Made by a program: the position numbers and the translations under genes | NCBI GenBank assembly: GCA_963971535.1 | Contig: OZ020591.1 | Span: 15,578,623-15,642,622, forward strand | Direction of reading: 5' to 3' | Source of the DNA: Notolepis coatsorum | Taxonomy: Eukaryota; Chordata; Actinopteri; Aulopiformes; Paralepididae | Length of the DNA: 64,000 nt | Notes under the pieces: model-generated | Databases searched by the model: none | What the model was told of the DNA's origin: nothing | The model's input: the letters and a program-made list of their open reading frames with translations, nothing else | Shown: one piece after another, positions 35,141 to 48,854 of the stretch | Position numbering within the stretch: position 1 is the stretch's first letter | How the letters are laid out: each line of letters opens with the position of its first letter

Positions 35141-36628
35141 ATAAAGACTTTTCCGGTCCTGTCTTTTTTGCTACAATGATGACAAAAGTGCTTGCTTTCA
35201 AAATAATGTTTATTTAAGAAACCGGGAAACACATTTGTGTGTATGTGCAGGCTATATAATGCATTATTAACAGGTGTTTCAGGTCTAAATGGCTTCGTAC
35301 TGTTGACATTACACTGCTTGTAGTAGTAAATCAAATAGCATATTTCTTTAAATAAAATTACAGAAAATTATCACTAAAGTGCTATCTGTTGCAGCTGCAC
35401 ACTTTTCCATAAAAATAGCATATTTGGATAAGTGTGACCATTTCTCAAACTGAAAATCATGTATTTTTTTTTTAAATACAGAAAAGGATCACTAGTGCTA
35501 TCTGTTGCAGCTGCACTGTTCTCCATAAAAATAGCATATTTGGATAAGTTTGACCATTTCTCAAAAACAGAAAATCATGTATTTTTTTTAAATACAGAAA
35601 AGGATCACCAAGTTACCATTTCTCAAAAAATATAAATAAATACAGAAAATAAGCACTTGTTAAACATTTTGAATGCCACTCACGGCTTTTCACTCAGATA
35701 TATTTCTGAGATGGAAGAACGATGTTTTCGTCACTTTGCTAAAAAAAATTATTATTTTTTTTATTAGCGATCTGAAATCATATTGCATCAAGCGAGCCTA
35801 CCGATATCCAGTCACCCCAGGCTCTTGGATGTGAAAAAAGCGCCCCCTATCGTCTCCCAGATGGTAAATCACCCTTTTGGATTGGACTCAATGAAAGTGA
35901 ATGGGAGAAAGGATTTCTGACTCCACATTTTACTTCTCACTGATGTAACCGGGGTCTACCAGAGTTCATTCTGGAGCCTTGGTGCCGCGGCGAATATGTG
36001 TTTTACTGTATACACGATGGATCAATCAAATGAGCGATTTTTTAGAATGGCGATCGGAAATTGGAATAAACCATTTGGATACCATCTGACTTCAGGTAAG
36101 GAATCTATGTTATCAGTCTTAGGATAATCAGACTCGTTTTCACATATATATAAGCGTTTCCCCTATATGTGATATAGCTGTTTTGACTGTAAAAGCCATC
36201 AGGAAATAAGAGCAGCAACTATCAGCGCGCGGCACGAGCGTGCGTGCGCACACATATACTATCGATTATCTAGCGTTTATTTGAAAACTATTCATAAATA
36301 GGCCGACAAATGACAACGTTCTGGAATATTCCAGTAAAAGGCGAATGGGTTGTTTTTTCCGCAAAAACGAGTGATTTTCAAAATGCTATTAAACGGAAAT
36401 GAAGCGATAAAAAAACAATCTGCCATGACAATGTTGACTGGAAAATGAGTCTTTGATAAGCGACGGGCAGATTAGACACATAGCCATAATTTAAAACATA
36501 GATTAGGCGATATTAAAACATAGATTAGGTGATATTAAGTTAACATTGGAGTGGGTTTGGGCATTCAAGGGGGTAAAAAGGAAAACACGGCTGGCTCTCA
36601 AAGTGTTAACTCAGTGGACATTTCTAGC
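35141..36628. other. Mixed unassigned sequence with local repeats
   Basis: 35343-35650 contains a block (gctatctgttgcagctgcac ... ggataagt...gaccatttctca) repeated about every 130 bp. 35660-36540 shows no coding frame I recognise. A copy of gagatggaagaacgatgttttcgtcactttgctaa occurs both at 35709 and at 38298 inside the L2-like LINE, so 35700-35745 is a LINE scrap. Confidence 0.55.
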
Positions 36629-36940
36629 TCAATGCGAGGTCTGCTGCTGCTGGCTAATAATACGGTCAATACGTGGGGAGATCTTTGACAAGGCAACACG
36701 CATGTCACCCTCAAGGCTCAACTTGGCCCTATATTTTGTTTTCAGAGCTGTCATGGATGAAAAGCCAGCTTCACACAGATATGTGGTGCTGAATGGTATC
36801 AACACCTTAACTGCTGCATCATGAGATACTTGGTACTCAGCACCACAGTCTGAAACTAGCTCTCCAGGTGGTATCAGATGAGATTTCAATGAGTTCTTCC
36901 AAGAGTTTGGATGGAGATGTGTCAGGAAGCTTTGTCTCAA
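36629..36940 (-). pseudogene. hAT transposase C-terminal dimerisation domain remnant
   Basis: Minus-strand reading gives FSTTYLCEAGFSSMTALKTK and then YRAKLSLEGDMRVALSKISP. This is the conserved C-terminal hAT dimerisation domain (TTYLCExGFSxxxxIKTKYR...LexdlRvaLS.i.PRI) seen in Charlie/ZBED-like transposases. No upstream catalytic core is present: the frame runs into unrelated sequence beyond 36940. It is a 5'-lost fragment. Confidence 0.85.
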
Positions 36941-36963
36941 TGTTGTCTGTAAAGTTTTTTTTT

Positions 36964-37080
36964 TCCAGAGTAACTTGGTGATCCTTTTCTGTGTTTTATT
37001 AAATAATGATTTTCAGATTTTGAGAAATGGTCAAACTTATCCAAATATGGTATTTTCATGTAAAACAGTGCAGCTGCAAC
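36964..37080 (-). repeat. Inverted copy of the 35.49-35.61 kb block
   Basis: tgatccttttctgtgtttta, gagaaatggtcaaacttatc and cagtgcagctgcaacagata are reverse complements of sequence at 35490-35605. Together with that block it forms inverted repeats around the hAT remnant. Confidence 0.82.
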
Positions 37081-37082
37081 AG

Positions 37083-39690
<2,608 letters not shown>

Positions 39691-40010
39691 AGTGATCATT
39701 TTCTGTAATCCAAAAAGAATAAAAAAAAAAAAAAAAACTTAGGGTGTGCTTATGCATTCCCCCATATCTCCACACAGTAACTCAAATATGGTAAGACAGT
39801 ATATTTAGGTATTTCTCTTGCCATCAAAGTTGATATTTTCTACAGTAGAATAATAGATCATTAGCGTCGTTGGCTCAGTGGTCTGCTGTTGTGGCCCCCT
39901 GTCCTGTGCACTTCAGCCCCAGCCTCGTATGTTATCTGGAGTGATGGAGGTTACGGCTCTTTGAAGGGAGCCGGATATTTTGGCTTTGTTTTTGTTTTCT
40001 ATAAATTGCT

Positions 40011-41100
40011 ATGACTACATCCAATACTGATATACCCTGCATTAAGTTAGGCCTTCACAAGGGCCTGGTTTTAGCTCATTTAAATGTATGTAGTCTGCGT
40101 TATAAGCATCAGGAGGTAGAGTGTATTATCAGAGATAACTGTATTAACATCATTGCTATTTCTGAGACCCACCTTGATGAGTCTTTCTCTGATTCAAATG
40201 TAGCTATTGAGGGTTTCTCAGTTTTTAGAAAAGATAGAAATAAGTTTGGAGGTGGAGTGGCTATTTATGTTCAAAATAATTTACCTGCCAAAATACGTTA
40301 TGATCTAATGAGGGAAGACATTGAACGCAAACTGTGTGCAAGTCCACTTGCCTTATTTAAAACCAATTCTAGTATGTTGTTTCTACAGGCCTCCTAGTGG
40401 AGATGCTATGTATATGAATGGGTTGTGTGAGATGTTTGACAAGATATCAGATGAAAATAGAGAAATCTTCTTGTTAGGTGATATGAATGTAGACTGGATG
40501 GTGAAGTCATGTCCCAACAAGAATACGTTGCTCTCTATGTTAAATGCTTGTAATCTGTCTCAAATTGTTGCATCTCCAACAAGAATAAGTCTAGGCAGTG
40601 ATGGTATTATTTCTGGGACATGCATTGACCATATTTATACAAATGTTTCTGAACAATGCTCTAAGGCTGTCTCTGTCCCTGTAGGGTTCAGTGACCACAA
40701 TATAATAGCTGTCACTAGAAAGACAAAGGTTCCAAAACTTAAAGCTAAAATCATATTAACACGGTCCTATAAAAGATTTAATGAAGATTCATTTATTGAT
40801 GAAATATCCAGTATAGATTGGAACATGGTGTGTAGTGAGGATGACCCTGAAGCTGCCCTGGATTTATTTATGTCAAGATATATGAGTGTTGTAAACAAGT
40901 ATGCTCCTTTAAAAAGATTCACGGTCAAAAATAGATCTGCCCCATGGCTTGACAGCAGTCTCAGGACCCGAATGAAAGAGAGAGACATGGCCAAAAAAGC
41001 CTCAGTTAGTTCTGGTTCAATTGATGACAGGCATAAATACTGTGCTTTACGCAATCAGGTGACAAAACTAAACAAGGTAAAAAAAAAGGGACTATTTTAA
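40011..41100 (+). pseudogene. LINE apurinic-type endonuclease and linker, frameshifted
   Basis: The first frame (40011-40397) gives LAHLNVCSLRYKHQEVECII and IIAISETHLDESFSD, the first catalytic blocks of the APE-like endonuclease (N and E residues), then GGGVAIYVQNNLPAKIRYD. A frameshift near 40325 moves the reading to VCCFYRPPSGDAM, FLLGDMNVDWM (catalytic D/N), CIDHIYTN and GFSDHNIIAVTRK (terminal S-D-H motif). The second frame ends at 41100 in an A run, where another slip occurs. All endonuclease signature residues are still recognisable. Confidence 0.85.
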
Positions 41101-41887
41101 ACAAAGGTTATATGATGCGAGAAATGATAGCAAACAAATATGGAATGTTTTTAATGAAATGATGGGTCGAAAGACAACTGTGTGCACACCCTTAGTGGAA
41201 TCAAATGGATTTGTTCTCACGAAACCAGGTGAGATTGCAAATCATTTTAATGATTATTATGTGGGTAAAGTATCTAAACTAAGGCATGCTATGAATATTT
41301 CAAACAACCTTAAAACAAATGACTGTATTAAGTATATTATAATGAAAGACAAAATGTGTGAATTTGAATTTCATCAGGCTGAAGTCAGTGAGGTGGAGCG
41401 GTTACTCCGCTCTCTTCCTGATAGTAAGTTAGCAGGCCTAGATAACCTGGATAGTAAAGTGCTGAGAATGACTGCTGGTATTATAGCATCTCCTATATGT
41501 CATATTATGAACAGATGTTTGGATGTGGGTCTATTTCCAAAGATGTGGAAGGAGGCTAAGGTTTTTCCTTTACCTAAGGATACCAAAGCTGCTTTTAATG
41601 TGGGAAATGCTAGACCTATAAGTATTTTACCTGTCTTGAGCAAAATCATGGAAAAGCTGGTGCATTCACAAATTCAAGAGTATTTTGTTTCAAACAAGCT
41701 TGCAACAGATTCTCAACATGCCTATAGAGCTGGTCACTCTACTTCTACTGCCTTGATACAGATGACTGATGACTGGCTTAAAGCTATAGATAACTCTATG
41801 TTGGTGGGAGCTGTGCTGTTAGATTTTAGTGCTGCATTTGATGTGCTGGACCATTCTCTACTGGTTGATAAACTTAATGTTATGGTT
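41101..41887 (+). pseudogene. LINE reverse transcriptase, part 1 (fingers/palm A)
   Basis: The frame from the A-run slip reads KAAFNVGNARPISILPVLSK, HAYRAGHSTSTALIQMTDDW and LVGAVLLDFSAAFDVLDHSL (motif A). It stops being LINE at KLNVM, where the insert begins. RT continues at 43070. Confidence 0.85.
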
Positions 41888-43069
41888 TGTAACCGACCCC
41901 AATCGCACAACACAAGACAGGTATGAGAGTAAGCCAAAACAGGGCAAATATTTATTATGGAACAAAAAGCGGCACAGTCCCTTTAAGGGAAAACACAAAA
42001 ACACTAGAGTCAAGGAAATATGGAAAATGCGGCACTGTGCCTTTAAGAGGCGAACAGGCTAAGGGACTAAGGCTAAGGGCCAGGGCTAAGGACCAGGGCT
42101 AAGTGTCAGGGCCAGGACCAGGGGCACTGGAGAGGGGGACAGGGACAGAGGCCCGGAGAGGCGGGCTGGAGACAGGGACAGAGAACAGGGTTAAGGCCTA
42201 GGACAGGGCGAGGGCCAGAGCTGCTTACAGGGATGAGGACAGGGTTCTGACGGCGGAGGCCTGGCACGGGAACAGGGGCCCGACGGCGGAGGCCTGGCAC
42301 GGGGACAGGGGCCCGACGGCGGAGGCCTGGCACGGGGACAGGGGCCCGACGGCGGAGGCCTGGCACAGGGACAGGGGCCCGACGGCGGAGGCCGGGCACG
42401 GAGACAGGGGCCCGACAGCGGGGGCCGGGCACAGAGACAGGGGCCCGACAGCGGGGGCCGGGCACGGAGACAGGGGCCCGACAGCGGGGGCCGGGCACGG
42501 AGATCCTCCTCGGATGCTGCAGACGGGCAGCGCAGAACAAAGGGGGTCCCAGGGGACCGGGATGGGAACACGCCGTCCTCCCGTGGAATACTAGGGAGCG
42601 ACGACGAGCCTCACCCCAGGAACGAGGATCACGAAGAGACGCCTTCCTCCCGTGGAATCGGGAGCGATGGCGTGCAGGCCTTGACGTCTGGAGTGGGAAC
42701 ACTGGAAAACCTCCCGTAGAGAATTAGAGAGCGAAGACGGTGTCCCACTCCAGGCAAACGGCGACAGGTGGTGATGGCTGGGCCGTCGTCTCACGCCGGA
42801 GACGCGGCAGGTGATGGTGACGTACAGAATGGTAACGTACAGAACTCCATGAACACAGACACAGATACAGAACGACCCGACCAGGACTGGAAGGGAGGTC
42901 CAGGTATATAAAGCCCTCTGGGGCGCTAATCATAAACTATGACAGCTGCGTGAAGGTAGTCCAAGGGTGGGGGTTGGTGAAGAGTAGAGGAGAGTAAATC
43001 ATCGCAAGGGTGGGGGCTGGTGAGGGAGAGTAGACAGGGAAAAGTTCAGGGAACAGGCGAATCCTCACA
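41888..43069 (-). mobile_element. LTR-like insertion (1182 bp) in the LINE, with long flanking duplication
   Basis: On the minus strand the insert runs tgtgaggattcgcctgttcc ... gattggggtcggttaca, starting TG and ending CA like an LTR. It has a TATA-like motif (ctttatatacct, near 42905-42915) and an AATAAA (near 41955-41960) in the same orientation. It contains a GC-rich 33-bp minisatellite (42250-42500). The LINE sequence cttaa(a)tgttatggtt occurs on both sides (41872-41887 and 43070-43086), a duplication of about 16-17 bp with one indel. That is longer than LTR elements normally make. A solo LTR is the simplest label, but a retroposon origin is possible. Confidence 0.55.
42250..42500. repeat. 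GC-rich 33-bp minisatellite, about 7.5 copies
   Basis: cggcggaggcctggcacggg repeats with period 33 (42251, 42284 and on), grading into cagcgggggccgggcacgga on the right. The Pro/Arg-rich ORFs here (for example 42106-42702, minus) are the repeat in frame. Confidence 0.93.
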
Positions 43070-43967
43070 CTTAAATGTTATGGTTTTAACTCTTCTGCTT
43101 AAGTTGATACTAAGTTATTTGTCCTCTAGATCACAGAAGGTGTATCTAAATGGCAGCCTGTCCAGTAGCAGAGGTCTAGAGTGTGGCGTGCCGCAAGGAA
43201 GTTGCCTAGGACCTTTGCTCTTCTCTGTATTTACTAATGACCTATCTTGGGCTACCAAATGTGCTACAACAGTTCTTTATGCAGATGATTCAACATTGTA
43301 TTACGCTGCACCATCATGCAATGTACTTAATGAAGTTTTGAGTAGAGAACTTAAAGTTGTGCATGACTGGGTAGTATGTAATAGACTTGTCCTTAATATC
43401 TCCAAGACTAAATGTATTGTGCTGGGAACAAGGCACAGGTTATCTACAAATCCAAAGCTTCATTTAAACTTGTGTAATTCAGCAGTTCAACAAGTTGAAA
43501 GTACTAAACTCCTTGGAGTGATGCTGGATTGCACTCTGTCTTGGTCTCAGCATATTAATTATATTGTTTTAAAAATGGGAAGAGCAATTGGTATTTCCAG
43601 GAAATGTGCTTCTTTTGTTGCCCGTCCCCTTTTATGTCAGATAGTGCAAAATTTAGTTTTATGTCATCTTGACTATTGCTCTGCGATGTGGTCATCTGCT
43701 GCCAGTGGTGACCTCAGGAAGCTCCAGGTGGTCCAGAACAGGGCAGCACGGTTGGTACTGGGCTGCTCACTAAGGTCTAATGTGAGCCGTATGCATGCCT
43801 GCCTCTCTTGGCTTAACGTTGAAAATAGATTGTCTTTTAATATACTTGTGCTGTTCAAGTTGGTCATGAGCAGTAAAACTCCTGTTTTTATACATAATCA
43901 GATTGTTTTTAGTAATACTGTGCACAAGCATTACACTAGAGGTTCCAGTAGTGGGCAGCTTGAATAG
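43070..43967 (+). pseudogene. LINE reverse transcriptase, part 2 (palm B/C to C-terminus)
   Basis: LINE sequence resumes with KLKCYGFNS-type reading after the insert (one frame change near 43087), then LILSYLSSRSQKVYLNG, LECGVPQGSCLGPLLFSVFT (motif B), TTVLYADDSTLYY (motif C, YADD), LNISKTKCIVLG (motif D) and TKLLGVMLDCTLSWSQHINY (thumb). It continues through KLQVVQNRAARLVLG to about residue SSGQLE. The ORF's first ~17 codons (43020-43069) belong to the insert, not the LINE. Confidence 0.87.
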
Positions 43968-44374
43968 CCAGGTCCTAGAACCAGCACTTTGGGGAGATCT
44001 TTTATTTTTAGAGCATTAACTCTTTGGAATGGCCTGCCTCGGAACCTCTGCTGCATTTACAGTAGATTCACTTTTAAAAAGAATCTTAAATTGTTTTTAA
44101 ATTGTTTTTAACACTGTAAAGTAATTTTTTGTTTTTGTTTTACACAATGTAATTTTAGCTATATTAATTGTTACAGTAGGTTCATTATGCATTGTGTGTA
44201 CTGACTTTTAATAATTTAGTTTTTTGCAATAGTGATTGTTTTTGTATGTTTTTTTGTGTGTGGACCCCAGGAAGACTAGCTGGTTGCTATCGCACCAGCT
44301 AATGGGGATCCCTAATAAAATCAAATCAAATCAAATCTTTCCAAGAAGCTAGAATAACGGGTCATCGTTCTTTC

Positions 44375-44540
44375 TTTAGGGATTGATTGATTGAAAACTT
44401 TATTAACGGATTGCAGAATGGGTACAATACAGTACAGCTCAATACTAACAACTGCCAAGAGGATGAAGACCAGAAAAATGCCTTTTTCGTCTCGTTTACA
44501 TAAGGCTCCTCTATTTTCAATTCATCAAGACATTTATGAC
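44375..44540 (-). repeat. Dispersed LINE-tail-like repeat, copy 6
   Basis: gattgattgattgaaaactt, attgcagaatgggtacaata and aggatgaagaccagaaaaat match copy 1 closely, ending attttcaattcatcaagaca. Confidence 0.82.
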
Positions 44541-45021
44541 ATGATACAGTGTAAGAAAAAGAGATCATAAAAAAATATATACATCCGAAGGGGAATAAAC
44601 TGTACAGGGGGGGGGGGATTTTGACATTTACCGGGGCCAGTTTCTAATTGCAGCCACCCGTAGGTGGGCAGGGGTAAGGTGGGTTTTAGGAGTAAGGCCA
44701 AGCAGTAGGGTAGGTGTGGAAGTAACGTTATCATCAGGCTGACTGATGGTGATTTGTGCGTCGCCCTCCCGGGCCGCATCTATTCTTTCTACAACGCCAC
44801 TCGGTTTCCGCGTTGCCGTTTTGCGCTCTGATTGGCCGAGCGCGCGCATGCGCATGAGCCACGACAAGCTCCTTTATCTAAACTCTGCTTAAGCTCCAGC
44901 AGAGAGGAGAGAGGCTGAAAAGCCGCAGTTCTTGCCCGACTGATGGGAGCCGAATCCCGGATCCGATTTTTCTGATGAATACCCCCAAAACATGGAGGTC
45001 CCGAATGCAATTTATTCAAAT
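44541..45021. other. Partly GC-rich unassigned sequence with promoter-like motifs
   Basis: 44825-44865 contains ctgattggccgag (an inverted CCAAT box) and cgcgcatgcgcatg (NRF1-like palindrome), in a CpG-rich patch between about 44750 and 44960. No gene can be attached to it. It could be a decayed promoter or an element end. Confidence 0.35.
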
Positions 45022-45269
45022 GGAAGTATTGATTACGCCGACAAACTAATAAAAAATCGCATCGCCGGCTTCTGGTGTCCACTGGAGCAAGCCGCAGACG
45101 GTCTTGTTGCGGACCGGCAACGCAGCCGTGAAGCCGGCGATGCGATTTTTTATTAGTTTGTCATGACAAACCAATTACATAATCCAACATATGTGTAAAG
45201 GCACACACAACATATTCCAGTTAACAGTATATTTTTTTAATGATTCGATACGGCGTAATCAATACTTCC
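45022..45269. repeat. Long interrupted inverted repeat (foldback)
   Basis: The left arm 45022-45072 (51 bp) pairs with two separate right pieces: 45130-45162 (33 bp, perfect against 45040-45072) and 45252-45269 (18 bp, perfect against 45022-45039). An 89-bp segment, 45163-45251, splits the right arm. Confidence 0.93.
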
Positions 45270-45399
45270 CCCCCCTAACTCTGTCACAATAAATGTCACC
45301 ATATAACAAATCACGGTATGTGTGTGTGATTCCTTTAAGCCCGACGGGCCCGGTACACGATGGCCCAGATTCATGCCATAAATGTATCAATAGTACATA

Positions 45400-45475
45400 T
45401 TAATGAATGAATGATCTTTATTGTCATTGTCACAAGAATGCTACAACGAAATTTAAAATGCAGCCCTAGGTGCTA
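45400..45475 (-). repeat. Retroposon-tail-like fragment
   Basis: aatgaatgaatgatctttattgtcattgtcac followed by aagaatgctacaacgaaattt looks like the reversed 3' end of a fish retroposon with an (attc)n tail. Confidence 0.5.
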
Positions 45476-45684
45476 ACACTTGGTAAGATGTGTGTATGAA
45501 AGAAGACTACAAACAACAGCAGTGACTGCTCTCAGCTGTTTAACACGTAAAGACCTAGACACCATCACCAGTTGTAGGTTGTCTGAAGTGCAGTGTGTTA
45601 CTATGAAAATTCACTTTTCAAAACCTGAGAGCAGTCACTGCTGTTTTGTGTGGTCTTCTTTCATACACACATCTTACCAAGTGT
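45476..45684. repeat. Foldback MITE-like element with 60-bp arms
   Basis: The arms at 45476-45535 and 45625-45684 are inverted copies (acacttggtaagatgtgtgt ...) with only a few mismatches near gactacaaacaa. They are separated by an 89-bp loop. No coding capacity. Confidence 0.9.
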
Positions 45685-46676
45685 GTATTAACATCCTCAC
45701 AAACCAACAAAGAACATGATCTATATCAAATTTGTAATTTATGGGTGGCTCCCTCCCTGTAAAGAACCAAATTCCTCTGTTTATAACGTTAGACTTGATT
45801 TTACGTGGAATTGTTTTTGCTGTCTTTTATTTTGAAAATACTGGTGGTTCCCCTCGCGCTGTGGCTACTCTTGCGCAGAGCCATATATTAGAGAGAGTTG
45901 CGACACGCTTTGATCTCACCGACAGGATATCACGTGGTTCACGTAGCTACCTTTAGTTCCAATTTGGCCTTCCTGTCGACTTGATTTCAGCGGGACAGAA
46001 CGGCAGAACTACTACTGTTACAGCCATTTTTGGTACTTATTAACACAATGTGCATTGATCACTGTTGCGTTATATCATTTACATGTCTGCTACTTTAATA
46101 TTTACATTATATTACTTTATATATAGGCGATGACGGCAATTTCGAACATTACTATGCTAGCTACTGATATATTCTTTTACATTAGCCATATCACCAGTTG
46201 TTGTTACACACTCAAGCATAATTGTATTAATCAGCCCACATTACAGTTATATGTTGACAACACTTTATATTCAATATATATAATAGCATTTCAGGGGAGT
46301 GGCAGAGAGACAGCATTAGTCAGTGTTTCTGTTGTCTGTCGACTGTCCCATAACCTAGGATAAGTTACGAAAAATATTAATGCATAGGCTAACGTTACAT
46401 ACTGTAACATTTACAGTATGTATGCATTCATATTTTTCTTGTGCTTCTATGGTCATAAATACACACATCTTAATGCTATCTATAAGACATTCATACATGC
46501 ACAAAGTGAATATGGAAATGTTTACTCTGCATTTCTTAGCATTTATATTTCATACTGTAACCATTGATGTATTATAAAAGCTCTTATAATACATCCATGA
46601 CTAACTTAAACGCTGTTCATACTGTATATCTTAGCACATTCTTACCTACCTTTACCGTTTATTCTATTTATATATC
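45685..46676. other. AT-rich unassigned sequence
   Basis: Short overlapping ORFs only; I see no domain, RNA gene or transposon end. Confidence 0.5.
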
Positions 46677-48220
46677 TGTTAAGTGCCACAAGTCAACGAG
46701 TGACACTTTGTATAATGACATCCTGTTCTTATGTTTATTATATATGATTAAGAGGAATGTCTGTATATTCTTCCTCCCACTTGTGTAAACGTGTGCACAC
46801 TTGTATTCTTTTATAACCTGTATATTTTTTATACACTTTTAAAACTATACTACAGTTAAATGTTAATGTTATGTTACAGTCAGAATGTTGGTATACAGGT
46901 ATATATATATAATGCTATATTAATTATATGTTTCATAATTCTCTGCTTAAAAAGAATGATATGCTTGGCGATGATACCTACAGAAGGTATCATAACCCTT
47001 GCCTGTCCTGCCTGCATTCTCTTACTGTTCTGCCTGTTCTGTACTGTTCTGCCTGTTTCTCTTACTGTTAGAGTGAGTCAGAACGAAAGAGGCCCCATGC
47101 AGTAAGGGAGTGACCGGCTGGAATGCAAGGCCAAGAGAAGGGAGCTCTAGTCAGAGGGGCATTGTATTCTTATGAATTACTTGATTTGATATGTAACTGC
47201 AAAGTAACAAATAACTGAAGGAGGGATATGACACGTACTGTACAATGATTGGAGCTATGTACTGATGATGGCGTGACGTGACGGACCTTATAAAAAGGCC
47301 AGCTCGATGGAGACAGACAGATTTTGATTTTACAGAGTTTTTGAAATGCAGGATTTTGCTTGCAGACACCAGCCGTGTTAGGCTATTGCTATCTTAGAGT
47401 TTTTGAGATGTTTTGTTTATATAATCTTTTAAACTGTATTGGACATTTCCAATACAGTCTTTTTTTGTAACTTCCTTAAATAAAAATGATTTTTTTATAA
47501 TTATCCATTGAGTTCGAGCACTGCTTTCTGCCAGCAATGGGCCAAGAGACTGGCCACGCCCTGATTTCCTTGAGGTGACTATACAGATTGCTGGTTAATG
47601 CTTTTCAGCTAAAGTTATATATTATATATATATATGCTATGTACTGTATAAATACTATATATGGCAATGTTTGTTGTTTGCGGGTTCCGGTATCTCTGTG
47701 TTCGATGGGCTGTCAGATCTGTGGGAAATCGATTGTCTAAATCACTGCAGGATTGGATAGTCGGTCCCGCTGGCGGATGGGCCTGTCGGATTGATAGGGG
47801 GTACTGGGGCGTGCAAACAATGATTAAGTGTTAGTACGCTAATGTTACACTATTGGCAGTAGTAAAACTTATTAAACGGTGAAGTAATATCACCAAGCTT
47901 TCAAAGAAGCAGCATAACAGGCATTTCGTAAAATGATGATAATGATAATAATAATATTATTTTTATTATAGGCAATAAGAGTTCTCCGAGACACACATTC
48001 GGTTTATTACAAACAAGAAGAGGTTAACAACTCTTCATGCTTACATTTCATATCAACTGGATATAACTAGACCAGTGACTATGAAGTAAGCTTGACAGAA
48101 ATAGTAATTGACTCAAGAACTTGGCGAGTTTAGCACCTCGCTGGGGGATATCGAGCGGCCACAGGCTTCTATCTCGAGTAGGTGATTGAGATAGATAGAG
48201 ACTGCCTGTAGCTCTTATCA
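46677..48220 (+). promoter_or_regulatory. Putative 5' LTR of the outer element
   Basis: The start (tg, 46677) is set by the 38-bp match to the right end. TATAAAAAG at 47289-47297 and AATAAA at 47479-47484 fit U3 and R signals, with a hairpin (actgtattgga / tccaatacagt, 47433-47458) just ahead of the poly(A) signal. The right border is a guess: cttatca|tggcgtccctgcg at 48220/48221 has the expected CA end followed by a TGG that could begin a primer site. Confidence 0.4.
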
Positions 48221-48244
48221 TGGCGTCCCTGCGTTTGGGCTGAA
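48221..48244 (+). other. Possible primer binding site (tRNA-Lys-like), weak
   Basis: tggcgtccctgcgtttgggc follows a CA dinucleotide and roughly resembles the primer site of retroviruses that use tRNA-Lys1,2, but only with gaps. A chance match is possible. Confidence 0.25.
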
Positions 48245-48552
48245 ATCGGTAAAGGATAAACAGCCAAATAGAATAAAATAAACTAGAAATATTGAAAACG
48301 GAGAACCGGGAAATGAACAGACTACAAAAGCGAGTTTAAACCTTAAAATTGAAGGTGCTCTTATTAGCACCTAGGGAGCTAAAACCTTCCGCTTTAGAAT
48401 ACACCAGACAAAGGATATTGATCTGTATGGCCCTCGGTGGAAAGTAGTGGCAAATTAAAAGGCTAATTCTGCGTAGTGAGGGCATTGCTGGTGGAGCGGT
48501 TGAAGCCGCAAAATTGGATTAAAGACAAGAGAATCCTCTCTAATGACACTGT
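48245..48552. other. Leader sequence, nothing recognised
   Basis: Unique, AT-rich sequence with no ORF of note, between the putative primer site and the leader repeats. Confidence 0.4.
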
Positions 48553-48830
48553 AGCCAGACAAAAGCTAACTAGCTCACCATCGGCTAACGAGCCAGTGCT
48601 AACACAAGTGAACTGGCCCTAGCCAGACGAGAGCTAACTAGCTCACCATCGGCTAACGAGCCAGTGCTAACACAAGTGAACTGGCCCTAGCCAGACAAGA
48701 GCTAACTAGCTCACCATCGGCTAACGAGCCAGTGCTAACAGGAAATTAACTGGCCCTAGCCAGACAAAAGCTAACTAGCTCACCACCGGCTAACGAGCTG
48801 GTGCTAACAGGAAGCTACCTAGCCCGAGGC
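48553..48830. repeat. 68-bp tandem repeat in the leader, 4 copies
   Basis: agccagacaaaagctaacta recurs at 48553, 48621, 48689 and 48758, each unit containing gctcaccatcggctaacgag and an actggccct end. Confidence 0.92.
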
Positions 48831-48854
48831 TACAGGAGGCTACATAGCCCTAGT

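Larger units (their letters stand above)
39866..44336 (+). mobile_element. Near full-length LINE (endonuclease + RT) with an internal insertion
   Basis: Order on the + strand: 5' region (39866-40010), endonuclease (40011-40735), linker, RT split by a 1.18-kb insert (41888-43069), 3' UTR (43968-44250), and the end tggggatccctaataaaatc followed by (aaatc)n at 44310-44336. Two frameshifts plus the insert inactivate it. Without the insert the element would be about 3.3 kb. The clade is CR1/L2-like but not assigned more closely. Confidence 0.82.

Noticed and set aside
39866-39935. A second tRNA-derived head (gcgtcgttggctcagtggtc)
   Set aside because: It resembles box A but no box B follows at the right distance; it lies in the 5' region of the LINE.
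42106-42702. 198-codon Pro/Arg-rich ORF on the minus strand
   Set aside because: It is mostly the 33-bp GC-rich minisatellite in frame; the period is a multiple of 3, so the frame stays open by chance.
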